NCBI GenBank assembly: GCA_051294375.1
Contig: CM119268.1
Location: 3,251,856-3,315,855 of the forward strand
DNA from: Paraspadella gotoi
Lineage: Eukaryota > Chaetognatha
DNA: 64,000 nucleotides
Reading direction: 5' to 3'
Shown: positions 22,677 to 32,561 of the stretch, piece by piece
Layout: every line of letters begins with the position of its first letter
Numbering within the stretch: position 1 is the stretch's first letter
Program-made: the position numbers and the translations under genes
Notes under the pieces: model-generated
Databases searched by the model: none
Told to the model about the DNA's origin: nothing
What the model saw: only the letters and a program-made list of their open reading frames with translations

Positions 22677-22706
22677 GAGGAGGAGGAGGAGGAGGAGGAG
22701 AAGGGG
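22677..22706. repeat. (GGA)n microsatellite
   Basis: About nine GGA units, followed by a G-run. Confidence 0.9.
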
Positions 22707-22754
22707 GGCGGAACCGATAACCGAATCACGTGGGGGATGTGAGAAGGCGGTTTG

Positions 22755-22767
22755 GTTGCCAAGCAAC
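22755..22767. promoter_or_regulatory. Perfect RFX X-box palindrome
   Basis: GTTGCCAAGCAAC is a perfect X-box. A CACGTG core lies 30 bases upstream (near 22727). This combination is typical of an animal promoter, but no gene start is identified in either direction. Confidence 0.45.
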
Positions 22768-23118
22768 GACAACGGATTATTTTGGACGAGTTTCCTCTAG
22801 TAGGAGAATTTAATCAAATATAAGCTGAGTGGCTCAAAATTTCGTGTACATTTCGTAACATTTATTTCGTGATGGGACATTGTTCAATGGTCAAATTAAA
22901 GCTCATGTTCATTGAGAATTCAAAACAAAGTGGTTTATATATAATTCATTGTAATTTTATTCCTGCGCGCATTCTCCCGATGATATTACTGAAATAAACT
23001 CGCGCTCATGTTTTTACTTGATATCGAAATCTTTTCTTACTAAAAATTCCAACCTCCACTTAAAGTTAGATGAGATATGATGAAGCGGTATTTGCCGATT
23101 ATCACACTCGTCAATATA

Positions 23119-23185
23119 TGGCTCATCGAGTAAAGCCATCAGCTCCGAAAAACTAGGTACCGGGTTCAATCCCAACCCGGTGCCA
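23119..23185 (+). mobile_element. tRNA-derived SINE head (Pol III A and B boxes)
   Basis: TGGCTCATCGAG (23119-23130) matches the A box with one mismatch. GGTTCAATCCC (23163-23173) is a consensus B box 44 bases downstream. The B box is the loop of the stem ACCGGGTT/AACCCGGT, like a T-arm. There is no full cloverleaf, so this is a tRNA-like promoter rather than a tRNA gene. The right part is duplicated at the adjacent gap, so the tail cannot be defined. Confidence 0.5.
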
Positions 23186-23271
23186 AACCTAAGGAAAGCG
23201 CGTGAACGGTCCTAGACNNNNNNNNNNNNACCCGGTGCCAAACCTAAGGAAAGCGCGTGAACGGTCCAAGA
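23176..23271 (+). repeat. About 42-bp direct duplication flanking a 12-N gap
   Basis: ACCCGGTGCCAAACCTAAGG and the following GAAAGCGCGTGAACGGTCC occur on both sides of the N run 23218-23229, with one difference at the end. This pattern is typical of two contig ends that overlap but were not merged. Confidence 0.8.
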
Positions 23272-24002
23272 CTACCTGGAGTGAGTGAAGAGTCGGTGAC
23301 TTTGTCATTCGGTGAACTCTGTCCTCCGGTTGTGAATCGGTTTTCCCTTCCATTGATCGATCTTCTCATTTTCACCGAAACGCGAGGGTGATTAATTCAT
23401 GAACGAGGGATGACGTGAGAATAGGGGTCAGGGGACAGAAATTCACTCTTGGGGGAGGGAGGTCAGTGATTTTGAGAGGTGGTGTGTGATTTGGAAAGAG
23501 GGTGAGTGATTGTGGGGATGGCGACTGATGGAGAAAGAGTTTAGGATGGAGCNNNNNNNNNNAACAACTGAAATTGAGGGTTGAATGTTTTTCATTAATT
23601 TAAAATTATATAACTTAAACCTCAATCAATATGATGGGTTTCTTTATTAAATACAAATTATACGTTAAGGTATATGCGTTGTATTAGTTAAGTAGCAATT
23701 TTTAATTAGATACGATTAGATTAATAATTCTGCCCGAAACATATGTCGCCCGCTCTGCCTCAAGCGAGCAACGGAAATGGTGTGTTTGCCCGATGCGTAT
23801 TTACGAAGACAATTTGGGAAAAAACTTTTTTTAACGGATTGTAAATTAAAACAGTGTGGACGCAACAATGTTCGTCCACAACAGGCTGTGAAGTTCGCTT
23901 TTTATTGATAATTTACCGAGACTGGGTTATATATACAGTATATGTATGTATATATACAGTATATACAGTATATGTATAGACTTAATAAATAAGACGTTAT
24001 TA

Positions 24003-24029
24003 TATGAAATTGGTACAACCAATATAATT
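24003..24029. repeat. Dispersed identical 27-mer, copy 1
   Basis: The 27 bases are identical to 51674-51700. The core ATTGGT-ACA-ACCAAT is a perfect inverted repeat. Both copies continue into ATAATATATA-type sequence. It may be a remnant of a small mobile element. Confidence 0.7.
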
Positions 24030-24194
24030 TAATATAATATATAATTTAATAAATAAGCATAAGATCTTCTAAACTATCTCTCTCTCTCTTTCTCGCTCTC
24101 ACTACAAAATTTTTTTTTCTTTCTTGCAGTTTTTATTTCTTCGAAGGTAAGAGCATCGAACTGAAAGGGCGAAGTTATAAGACGATAAGCCGAG

Positions 24195-24603
24195 TCATTA
24201 ATGACGACGACGACGACGACGACGATATGGAAGACTAAGATTATGACGAAGATAACAATTACGACAAGAATGCTGACGAAGACGAGAGGGCCGACGATGT
24301 TGATGACAAAGATGTTGAGGACAAAAACCGAAATTACAACGAAAATGAAAAAAAAGATGACAGATGACGACAGCGAATACCAAGAAGTCCAAGATGACGA
24401 AGATGAAGCTGACAATGATTACGATGAATGTCTATGTCTAAAAAAATTAACGGACGAAGACAACAACAACAACAACAACGACAACTCTTACGAAGTTCAA
24501 GTTCCCATTGCCACAATATTTTCTCTCGGAAAAAAAATATGAGTTTGAGAAACAAGGGACTAATTTATCGTCGCTGAGATGAAGATGATAGTCGTCGAGA
24601 GAT

Positions 24604-24640
<37 letters not shown>

Positions 24641-24665
24641 AATGACGATGATGATGATGATTACG
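24195..24665. repeat. GAC/GAT/AAC-rich low complexity with (GAT)n
   Basis: A GAC array at about 24202-24224, AAC at 24462-24480 and GAT at 24605-24662. Plus-strand frames read D- and T-rich, the minus strand V-rich. One plus frame (24201-24542) has an acidic stretch EYQEVQDDEDEADNDYDE that could be real protein, but there is no splice or domain support. Confidence 0.5.
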
Positions 24666-25253
24666 ATTATAATGTTGTTGTTAATAATAATGTCGATGAT
24701 GACGATAAAAATAAAAGTTTGAAACTAGTAAGGGGAACTCATAATAAACAAAAGGATTAAATTTACATTATCATAATTATGATTTTGAATGATTATGATC
24801 ATGATTATGATCTTGAAATCTAAAAAAAAAAGAAAAAATTAGAAAGCGAATATTTTGTTCGAATTCTATTACGAAGTTCGAAACGACTCACAAATACTAA
24901 TAATGATAATAAATCAATCATATTTCAATCAATCCAATTCGTTTCAACGGAGAAACAATTTTCTAAACTCAACGCAGCGAAATCTTCGTTCAACTTTCAC
25001 GTGACTCCTCATGCATTTCTCGGCTTCTCTTATCATTTTTAAACAACCTCATTACGTCCAATATTTCCCGATATATTGTGGTAATTACGCTAATTTTCTC
25101 TTTTTTTTTTTTGGATCCCTCTACTTTCCTCTCTTTCTATCTTCTGATCAACTTTTTTCCACCTTTCTTTCCCACCTCTTCTCTCCAATGTGAAATCTCT
25201 ACGAAATTCTTATGAGGCGCTGGTCTAACGTTTTTCGATTGGAGGGAACGATT

Positions 25254-25536
25254 AGGGGGGAGGGGTGGGGGAGAGGGAGAGGAGGGAGGTAGTAGGAAAG
25301 AGGGGATGGGTAGAGGAGAGAGGAGGAAGAGGAAGAGTGATGACAAGTTGGCGAGAGGGAGGAGGGGGAGTGGAGAAGGGAAGTAGAGAGGAGCGGAGGG
25401 ACGGAGGGAGAGGGGGGATAGAGAGAGGGAGGAAGGAGGGAGTGTAGGGAAGTAAGGATGAGGGATGGTAGGGGAGGGGACAGGCAAAGTTGGGAGAAAA
25501 AGTCTGTAAGATGAGAGGAGTAGAGGAAGAGGGAGT
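25254..25536 (+). other. G/A-rich tract with quadruplex potential
   Basis: It starts GGGGGGAGGGGTGGGGG and continues as G/A-only sequence to the gap at 25537. Multiple G-runs with one-base loops fit a stable quadruplex. The open minus-strand P/S/L frame is compositional. Confidence 0.55.
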
Positions 25537-25606
25537 NNNNNNNNNNNNNNNNNNNNNNNNNNNNNNNNNNNNNNNNNNNNNNNNNNNNNNNNNNNNNNNN
25601 NNNNNN
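25537..25606. other. Assembly gap (70 N)
   Basis: Unknown bases between the G/A-rich tract and a coding-like segment. Confidence 0.99.
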
Positions 25607-25754
25607 TCAACATTAGTCTTTCTTCGTCTCTTCGTCGATCGTAGATTCGGCGAGCGATCGTCGCCCCGGATGTGATAGTCTCCGTCATGAGGAGGCCTTT
25701 GACGAGGCGCTCCACCCGGATGTTGCGGCTCGGTTTATCATCACCCAGCGCCAT
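25607..25754 (-). CDS. Possible coding exon, unrecognised, cut by a gap
   Basis: The minus strand has an ATG at 25754 in the context AATATGG, followed by 49 open codons to the gap. The translation starts MALGDDKPSRN and continues with many charged residues (IRVERLVKGL, ARRIYDRRRDEERL). Composition is balanced with G/C-rich third positions, unlike neighbouring repeats. I do not recognise the family. The ATGGCGCT start and the upstream bases resemble plus-strand F near 45868, so it could be repeat-derived. Confidence 0.3.
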
Positions 25755-25857
25755 ATTAAGGTTTAACCCGCTTTCTAGACATCCGACGAATCCTCTCTCC
25801 TCTCTCCATCTGCTCTCTCTCCTCTCTCCTCTCTCTCCCTCCTCTCCTCCTCTTCTC

Positions 25858-26105
25858 CCTCTACTTCTTTTGCTCCATCCCTTGTGTCTTTATGATTAAC
25901 TATTTCAACCCTAATTACATAACATAGCTACGGTCTTACTTACAGAAAAATCTCTTACCAAATTAATCCTAGTTGCGTGTTTAAAGATTCCACCACGCCC
26001 TTTCAAAAAATGCCAGATTAAGATTTTCAACCTTGAGGGTAATCAAACTACTCACAATTCTAACTCTTCTGCTCTATTTCTCTCTTCTCTCTCTCTCTTT
26101 CTCTC
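25858..26105 (-). repeat. Segment A1, inverted copy of 33840-34076
   Basis: The reverse complement of 33840-34076 aligns along the whole segment, with scattered single-base indels; both contain CCACCACGCCC, GCAGATTAAGATTTTC or close variants, and CTACTCACAATTCTA. It ends in CT-rich DNA. In A only about 300 bases separate this from segment A2, while in B 1.39 kb separate the corresponding parts. Confidence 0.85.
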
Positions 26106-26405
26106 TCTCTCTCTCCTCTCCTCTCTCTCTCTCTCTCTTACTTTCTCTCTCTTCTCCTCCGCCGGTTTCCTCTTCTCCCGATATTCATTCGCCAAAAAGC
26201 GGAAGGCCCGTTGTCTTCACACCCGTCTCTTTTGCGCACCCTTCGCTCTCTGAGAGAGAAGAGAGTGCGAGAGGAGAGAGAGGGAGCTAAGAAACGCCCG
26301 GCGAAGGACGCCGACGAGAGAGAGAGGAGAGAGAGAGAGAGAGAGAGGAGATTAGAGAGGAGAGAGACGGAGGCGACCGGAAATGGAGTGAGCCGAAATA
26401 CATAT

Positions 26406-27665
26406 AAAGATAAAAGTTTTTTTTTTTTTTTTTGCCTAAGTAATTTTTAATTTTAATAATATTATCAATTATCTTCTTTCCCGTTTTAATGGGGTAATAG
26501 TATATTCTATGAAAATAAATATTCTTATATGAGGCCGACCATGAATCCGGTCCTCTTCAACTTCATTATTTCTTTTCATTATTTTAAGTCAAGTCTTCAT
26601 ATATTTCCTTTCAGTTTTCCACAACGCTCGAACCGCGTTCTGAGGCGTCTTCGCAAGCAAAGCTTTTCAGTTTGTTTGTCGTCGTCTTGGAAACCAGATA
26701 ATACGAGACTCTTTGAAAATTTCTTCCGCTAACAAAGTTTGCTGTAAGCTGCGTTTTGTTGTTTGTTTTGTATGTAGTCGTCGTAAGATACAGATTAACG
26801 ACTTTTGAAAACGAAAAGAAATTGAAATATTTAAGAGAAAAAACAATCTTAGACCTGTGATGATGTTGTGGTGCTTGATGATGATGATGATGAGATGATA
26901 TGATGATGATTGATGATGATGATGATGATTGATGATGATGATGATGAAATATGAAACTGAGTAAGATTATCGATGAGTTTGCGACTGAATTATGAACCTG
27001 TAAGTCAACTTTTGGCTCAACTAGAGTTATCTTGTCGTTAAATCTGCACTAATTTTAATGCTGGTTAACTGGTTAACACAAAATGATTTCACAATTTAGA
27101 CCATAAACTGTGTTACTTAAAATTTCACGTTCATTTTTTATGAGAGAATAACGATCATTCACATAAAAATAATATAATTTATTAAAATAAAAATAAAATA
27201 CAAATTACAAACTCTCTTTATCCATCCACCCACCGTTTACTCCCTGAATTTTAAATTTAAGAACGAAGCCTCCGCACAAAAAATGTTGCCTTCAAACATT
27301 TCCGAGCTTTTCGCCGCCAGTCCAGAAACAAAGACCGCGGCGGCCCCGGCAACTCCGGCAGCCTCCCGGCAACGTCCTGGCCAGGCATTTCCTCGGCGCT
27401 CCTGGTATCTCGTTGAAGAACGAAAAAACTTCGAGGCGATTCTCCAACTTTTGCGCGTCTCGATGCTCTTATTATTTCCCGAAAAATCGGCGCGCTAACT
27501 CAAACCCACATTAGTCGAATTATCAGGATTGAAAAAAAAAAGTTAACTTAATGCTCGTCAATTAAACTTGGTAGTTAATAACTGAGCGATTAATCAAGAG
27601 ATCGTTCTTAGTTATTATTTTTCTTCCTTTTATATTATGCTCTTCTCAGAAAAAGCGACACCGAA
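26406..27665 (-). repeat. Segment A2, inverted copy of 31288-32449
   Basis: Carries the first exon of the FABP-like gene and part of exon 2, a (GAT)n tract at about 26879-26945, and a poly-T near 26417. The match to B ends in exon 2, a few codons in, at 27665. Copies differ by substitutions and many one-base indels. Confidence 0.9.
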
Positions 27666-27667
27666 GA
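27283..27667 (+). pseudogene. FABP-like exon 1 and truncated exon 2, broken copy
   Basis: The ATG at 27283 is followed by FAASPETKT as in the B copy. Indels then put the lipocalin-type SWYLV and NFEAILQLL motifs in shifted frames. The exon-1 donor is destroyed: the base after CAG is followed by ATTG instead of the GTTG seen in B. Exon 2 begins after TTCTCAG with AAAAAGCGACACCGA and stops after about five codons at the duplication breakpoint. Either a real pseudogene or an uncorrected sequence copy; the truncation at the breakpoint argues for a non-functional copy. Confidence 0.75.
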
Positions 27668-27699
27668 AATAAAAAGATACAAAAGGACTCGGTCGGAAG

Positions 27700-28300
27700 T
27701 GCAATGGTTAGTGACGTGGCGCACGACGCCGTCACCCTGCTCTCACACAAGCAAGAGCAGAAATTCTGATTTATCCTCTTACGGTGTTGTATGCCAAAAA
27801 CGACAAGTTGTTTTGCATTTGAATGTCACTCGCTCTCTCAGATCTTATTCGTGGCTATTAGTCATTAATACTAGATGGTCTAATCTACCATCAGCTTCAT
27901 ATATATCCGTTGCTCGAATTTTTTTTGTCTCATGAAGCTATTAAGTTTGGTGATACTCATGAAAATATATTGTAGAAGTTGTGTGGAGGCTTAATCTTTT
28001 TAAATTGAGTGAATTTTAATGCATTTCCATGTGCAACTTTTCATGTTCGTGTCATTCATCGTACTCTTGGTAGTGATCCGTTGTGATAAATTCAGCATTT
28101 ATTTGATATTGGATTAGTGCAAGTTAGTTGTTTCTCTATGACTATGTATAAATGTAGGTTCTCTCATTTAGGCTTATAAGTGCCTATAGGCTGCTCGAGC
28201 TACTAGAGCGTGTTATAATCAGTTATAATATATTGCTCATTCTACATTAAATACGTCATACAATATCTGCTTTCAATTATATATGGTATATATGTTAATT
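27700..28300 (+). other. Unassigned; very weak Ty1/copia RNase H-like remnants
   Basis: Short shifted frames read QKRQVV, then RWSNL, then HEAIKFGDTHE in an order reminiscent of the end of copia polyproteins. There is no continuous frame and no key residue pattern, so this is only a hint. Otherwise I see nothing in this stretch. Confidence 0.15.
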
Positions 28301-28309
28301 AAAATTTTC

Positions 28310-30790
28310 ATACTCTGACTTGCATTTTATTTTTGGAAAGTTATTTCATACCCGGCAGGCGAAACCGTTTCCTCAACGGCCTTCTTATTGCCTAAAAGGA
28401 TTCTGTCAGCTCTCCAGCTCCGTGGCCTCAGAGGAAAGTGCGTGGCTAGGACTTTACGCCCCACATTATCCGAATGGCCGCTTATGGCGCACCATTCCGT
28501 TCATTATTTATCGGTCTGAGACAACTGGCTTCGTTATGCCGCTCTCGCTGATCACAGAAAATACTCTGCGTGAAACAGACAGCAGCTCTCGACGTCTCGC
28601 GAGGACTACTTCGAGTCACAACGTCAGCGATAGTTCGACAAAAATCTCAGAGAAATATGACGTATCCTACAGCAGCTGTCGATTGTCCGAGGTCTGTTTT
28701 TTCTTTGATTGAACTACACCTAATTTTAAAATTTTTGGGGAAATGTACTGAAAATTTGCAAACTTCACTTGTTTCACCGTATTTGTCATGTATTTTTTTA
28801 ATAGTGTGTTATATTGAAGTTGATTTTTCTCATTATATATGTAATAAATCTGTATATTCTCTATGTTAATTAATAGTTGTTAGTGAGTATACATTATCAT
28901 ATAAAATATTTAATTATAACTTATTCATATATAACATAAAAATAATTCTCTATTTTGAGTATGCGTAGAAGAATAACAAAAGTTTGTTGTCTTCTCGGAA
29001 TAGCGAAGGAGCATCTCTACAACACAAGGTTAGATTACTATATATCTATATTATTATTATTATTATCAATATCTATATTATTTTGATATGCGATGCAAGC
29101 CTAAAACATTTACTAAATAAGATAACGGTAAGTTAAATATTTTTTCTAATTGAAAAATTTCGCGGGAATATGTTAGGGAGCCTCCCACTTTCTAAAATCG
29201 TGAAATCGACACAATTTCGACGACGACGATGACAACAATTGAACACACCCATGACGACGAAGGCCCAAAATGTATTTCGACCATTGATCGGCTTGGAACT
29301 TAAAACTGAAGAATAGAAGCCGCTTGATCAAGCGCGAGTCAGGACTTGACATGCATTTTGACATGCGCGCGTATACGTTGAAAGACTATAAATAGAGAAA
29401 AGGAAAGATATTAAAAATTTCTAATCTAAAGATTAAAAGAGAGAAATAAAAATAGAGCGGCCATTTTTTTATAAAAACAAAAAAAGGAAAATAAATTTCA
29501 GGGTTAAGTAAATCACTAAATTTACAATTTGAAGAGACATAATTATTGTTATGTGTTAGTAACAGAACCGTTCAATATAGCAGTCCGTGAGCTTTGCTGA
29601 TCAGGCTGTAACACGTGTGACGGGCGCGGTTAAGCGCCCCGTCCCTTCTAAAACTGCTAGGCGACTCACTGGCTAGAATTCCCGACCTTTGCGGCTTGCA
29701 GAGGCGAATGACTTGCCTCCGGCACCAATGGCGCTGGATGAACAGTTGGGTGCGATTTTTAGTCACCATACATCCCTCCCTCCAGTAGAGAGAAGTCTGT
29801 TGTGTCTCTCAGTGAATTGTTGTTGTTGGTTGGAAAGGTTCATCCACCAAGTTGAGGCATTGTCGCCGTGATGTGTTGTTGCAGGAAAGTGCACGCCAGG
29901 TTTAGGCACATGTCGCCTGAAGTGTTGTTGATGCTGTTGTGTTGAGGTTATAAGGAGGACCGTACGACCATTCTCACGATTTTATGACAGTATTTTCTTA
30001 TTTGTTTATATCTTTTAGTGTGACCAAGAATTTAATATAAGCAGATTTACGCTAGAGAATCTTTTTATGAATCCGATCTCTCGTTTTGTTGTACAGGCGG
30101 GCGTCTCAAGGCGAGACCCCATTACACTACGTGTGTAAGCTGCTATGCCCTCGACCTACAAACCAGGGGCTCAAGTATCATCGCAGAATATATTTGGTCC
30201 CTCTCGAGACAGATATAAATCAATATGACTTCGTGCCTCCTGCACCAATATGGCCCTGTGTAATGAAACGGAATATATGAGACGTAGGATTTTAGTTCTG
30301 ACCATACACGAAAAAATGTGACCTAATGAGGGAAGATTAGGACGGTCTCGAGTGTCACAGTGCAGCGAGTAGCTGGCAACTCTCAGAGAACAAAAAAGAG
30401 ATAAAATAAATAATACCACACTTTTATTTTATCCAAACCAAATTCTCGCGCATAATTCGTCCCTACGCAACCATCTTGGCCCTTCTACCGGAACCTTTCT
30501 CCTCCCCCTGCCTAACCGACAGAGCAAAGGAACCAAGTGCCTCTTCCTCCTCCCGGCAAGTAGTGAATGCTCGAAATACGACGGGCCGAACAATCCACGC
30601 AGTTAAACGCTCCGCCGGACNNNNNNNNNNNNNNNNNNNNNNNNNAAAAAAAAAGAAAAAAAAACGGATTTTCTCGTTATTTGAATTTTTTCCACGAACT
30701 AATGATTTTTTTTTTTCTAAACAAACTACAATTTTCAAAGACAAAAATTACAAAAACTACTACGCTGTGTTGTATCAAAGAAAAAAAACC
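28310..30790. other. Mostly unique sequence, no recognised gene
   Basis: Balanced-composition patches (28330-28700, 29560-29780, 30440-30610) alternate with AT-rich DNA. Frames of 60-145 codons exist on both strands but show no motif. GACGGGCGC and GCGCCCCGTC near 29618-29645 form a small hairpin. If the FABP-like gene has a last exon it should lie here or in the gap 30621-30645. Confidence 0.4.
30621..30645. other. 25-N gap downstream of the FABP-like exons
   Basis: Placeholder-length gap. It lies about 150 bases beyond the third FABP-like exon on the minus strand and may hide or displace the last exon. Confidence 0.95.
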
Positions 30791-30796
30791 ACTCAC

Positions 30797-31629
30797 GCTG
30801 TGTTGTATCATTTTGTTTCCATCGAATCGAAAAACCGTCGTAACCGTCGTGTTGTACAGAGTATTTTCTGTGAAGGGAACGCCCACCTTGGACGGAGTGG
30901 TCAGAGAGGTTAGAGTGGTCCGAGAAATACAAATAAATTAACAATTAAATGATTACCTTTAAAAAAGAGATTGATCGAAATTAAGAATGAGCAACTGATT
31001 AAACTTATAGCCTATAGCCTATAGTTTATAGCCTATAGCCTATTTTCTAGTTCAAACAACGACGTCGATAACAAGGACCAAATGAGAGAGAATGAAAAAT
31101 GAAAGTTGAGAAAGATTAAAAGATTAAAATTTAAAAGATTAACCATTTACAAAATTTTATAAAACTTAGTAAAAAAAATTCAAAACGAATAAGTAACATC
31201 ATAACCATGCCTACTTTTACGGTTGACATTATGTACCTTAAAATTCAACTGCTGCTTCTTGAGGGTCGCGTCTGTCAGCATTGACCATTCGGTGTCGCTT
31301 TTTCTAAGAAAATAATATAAAAGAAGAAAAATAATAACTAGACGATCTCTGATTAATCGTTTATTAACCAATTTAATTGAGAGCATTAGTTAACTTTTTT
31401 TTTTCAACCTGATAAACTCGACTTTGGGTTTGAGTTTAGCCCCGATTTTTCGGGAAATAACATCGAGACCCAAAAGTTGGAGAATCGCCTCGAAGTTTTC
31501 GTTCTTCACGAGATACCAGGAGCCGAGGAAATCCTGGCCGACGTTGCCGGAGCTGCCGGAGTTGCCGGGGCCGCCGCCGGTCTTTGTTTCTGGACTGGCG
31601 GCGAAAACTCGGAAAATGTTGAACAACAT
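30797..31629 (-). CDS. FABP-like: Fatty acid-binding-protein-like gene, exons 1-3 (3' end not found)
   Basis: Intracellular lipid-binding protein family: a small cytosolic beta-barrel carrying fatty acids or retinoids. Exon 1 is 31409-31629 (73 codons, phase 2), exon 2 31237-31303 and exon 3 30797-30886 (30 codons). The introns are 105 and 350 bases with donors CAG/GTTGAA and AAG/GTACAT, then GTGAGT after exon 3. After a G/S-rich N-terminal extension come the family signature FLGSWYLV-NENFE, RKIGAKLKP-VEF, then TEWSMLTDATLKK-LNFK, VGVPF and FRFDGNKMIQ. Spacing from LNFK to the DGNKMI turn equals that of family members exactly. The frame is continuous through all three splices. About 36 C-terminal residues, with the usual R-x-Y ligand residues, are missing: no last exon is visible before or after the 25-N gap. 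A 16-base duplication (ACGCTGTGTTGTATCA) surrounds the third donor. The long N-terminus is unusual, and the true start could be internal. Confidence 0.75.
31005..31043. repeat. (TATAGCC)n heptamer within intron 2
   Basis: About five copies of TATAGCC, one altered to TATAGTT, inside the second intron of the FABP-like gene. Confidence 0.85.
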
Positions 31630-31941
31630 TTTTTTTTCAGTTTGTTTTAATTTTAAATTTCGGAGTAACGGTGGAGGATAAAGAGAGTTTGTATTTGTAT
31701 TTTATTTTTATTTTAATAAATTAGATTATTTTTAATGTGAATGATCGTTATTCTCTCATAAAAAATGACGCGATATTTAAGTAACCAGTTTATGGTCTAA
31801 ATTGTGAAATCATTTTGTGTTACCAGTTAACCAGCATTAAAATTAGTCAGATTTAACGACAAGATAACTTAGTTGACGCCAAAGTTGATTACAGGTTCAT
31901 ATTTCATCGCAAACTCATCGGATATCTTCCTAGTTTCATAA

Positions 31942-31972
<31 letters not shown>

Positions 31973-32449
31973 CGATCATCCGATCAATCAACAACAACAA
32001 TCATCATCACAGTTATAAGATTTTTTTCTCTTAGAATTATTTTCAATTTTTTTTCGTTTTCAAAAAGTCGTTAATGTATCTTCACGACGACTACAACAAC
32101 AACAACAACAAAAACGCAGCTTAAGCAAAACTTGTTAGCGGAAGAAATTTTCAAAGAGTCTCGTAATTATCTGGTTTCCAAGACGACGACAAACAAACTG
32201 AAAGCTTTGCTTGCGAGACGCCTCAGAAACGCGAGCGTTAGTGGAAAACTGAAGGAAATATATTGAAACTTGACTTAAAATTAATGAAAATAAATCATGA
32301 GATTGAGAGAGAGACGGATCATAAGTCGCCTCAATATAGATATTTAATTTCATAAGATATACTATTACCTTAAAGAAAACGGAAAGAGATATTGATTATA
32401 TTATTAAAATAAAAAATTACTTAGCAAAAAAAAAAAAAACTTTATCTTT
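31288..32449 (+). repeat. Segment B2, partner of A2 (inverted) and C (direct)
   Basis: Contains FABP-like exon 1, intron 1 and the start of exon 2 on the minus strand, an ATC array at about 31943-31972 and a poly-A before the gap 32455-32479. It aligns with 46496-47512 in the same orientation and with 26406-27665 inverted. In C the sequence runs CTTTCCATATGATTTACG without a break, so the 25-N gap here has no missing sequence, or almost none. Confidence 0.9.
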
Positions 32450-32479
32450 CCATANNNNNNNNNNNNNNNNNNNNNNNNN

Positions 32480-32508
32480 TGATTTACGACTCACACCTGC
32501 TTTCTAGC

Positions 32509-32561
<53 letters not shown>

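Noticed and set aside
22242-22772. 176-codon minus-strand frame with FHFPVPLF repeats
   Set aside because: Derived from the GTGGAAC satellite; several alternative frames are equally open.
27700-28300. Ty1/copia polyprotein remnant
   Set aside because: Only short shifted words resemble RNase H; not enough to call a retrotransposon. Kept as a low-confidence note.
30430-30620. Last exon of the FABP-like gene ending at a stop near 30475
   Set aside because: The frame reads RLTAWIVRPVVFRAF and then E/G-rich sequence; length and residues do not fit the family C-terminus.
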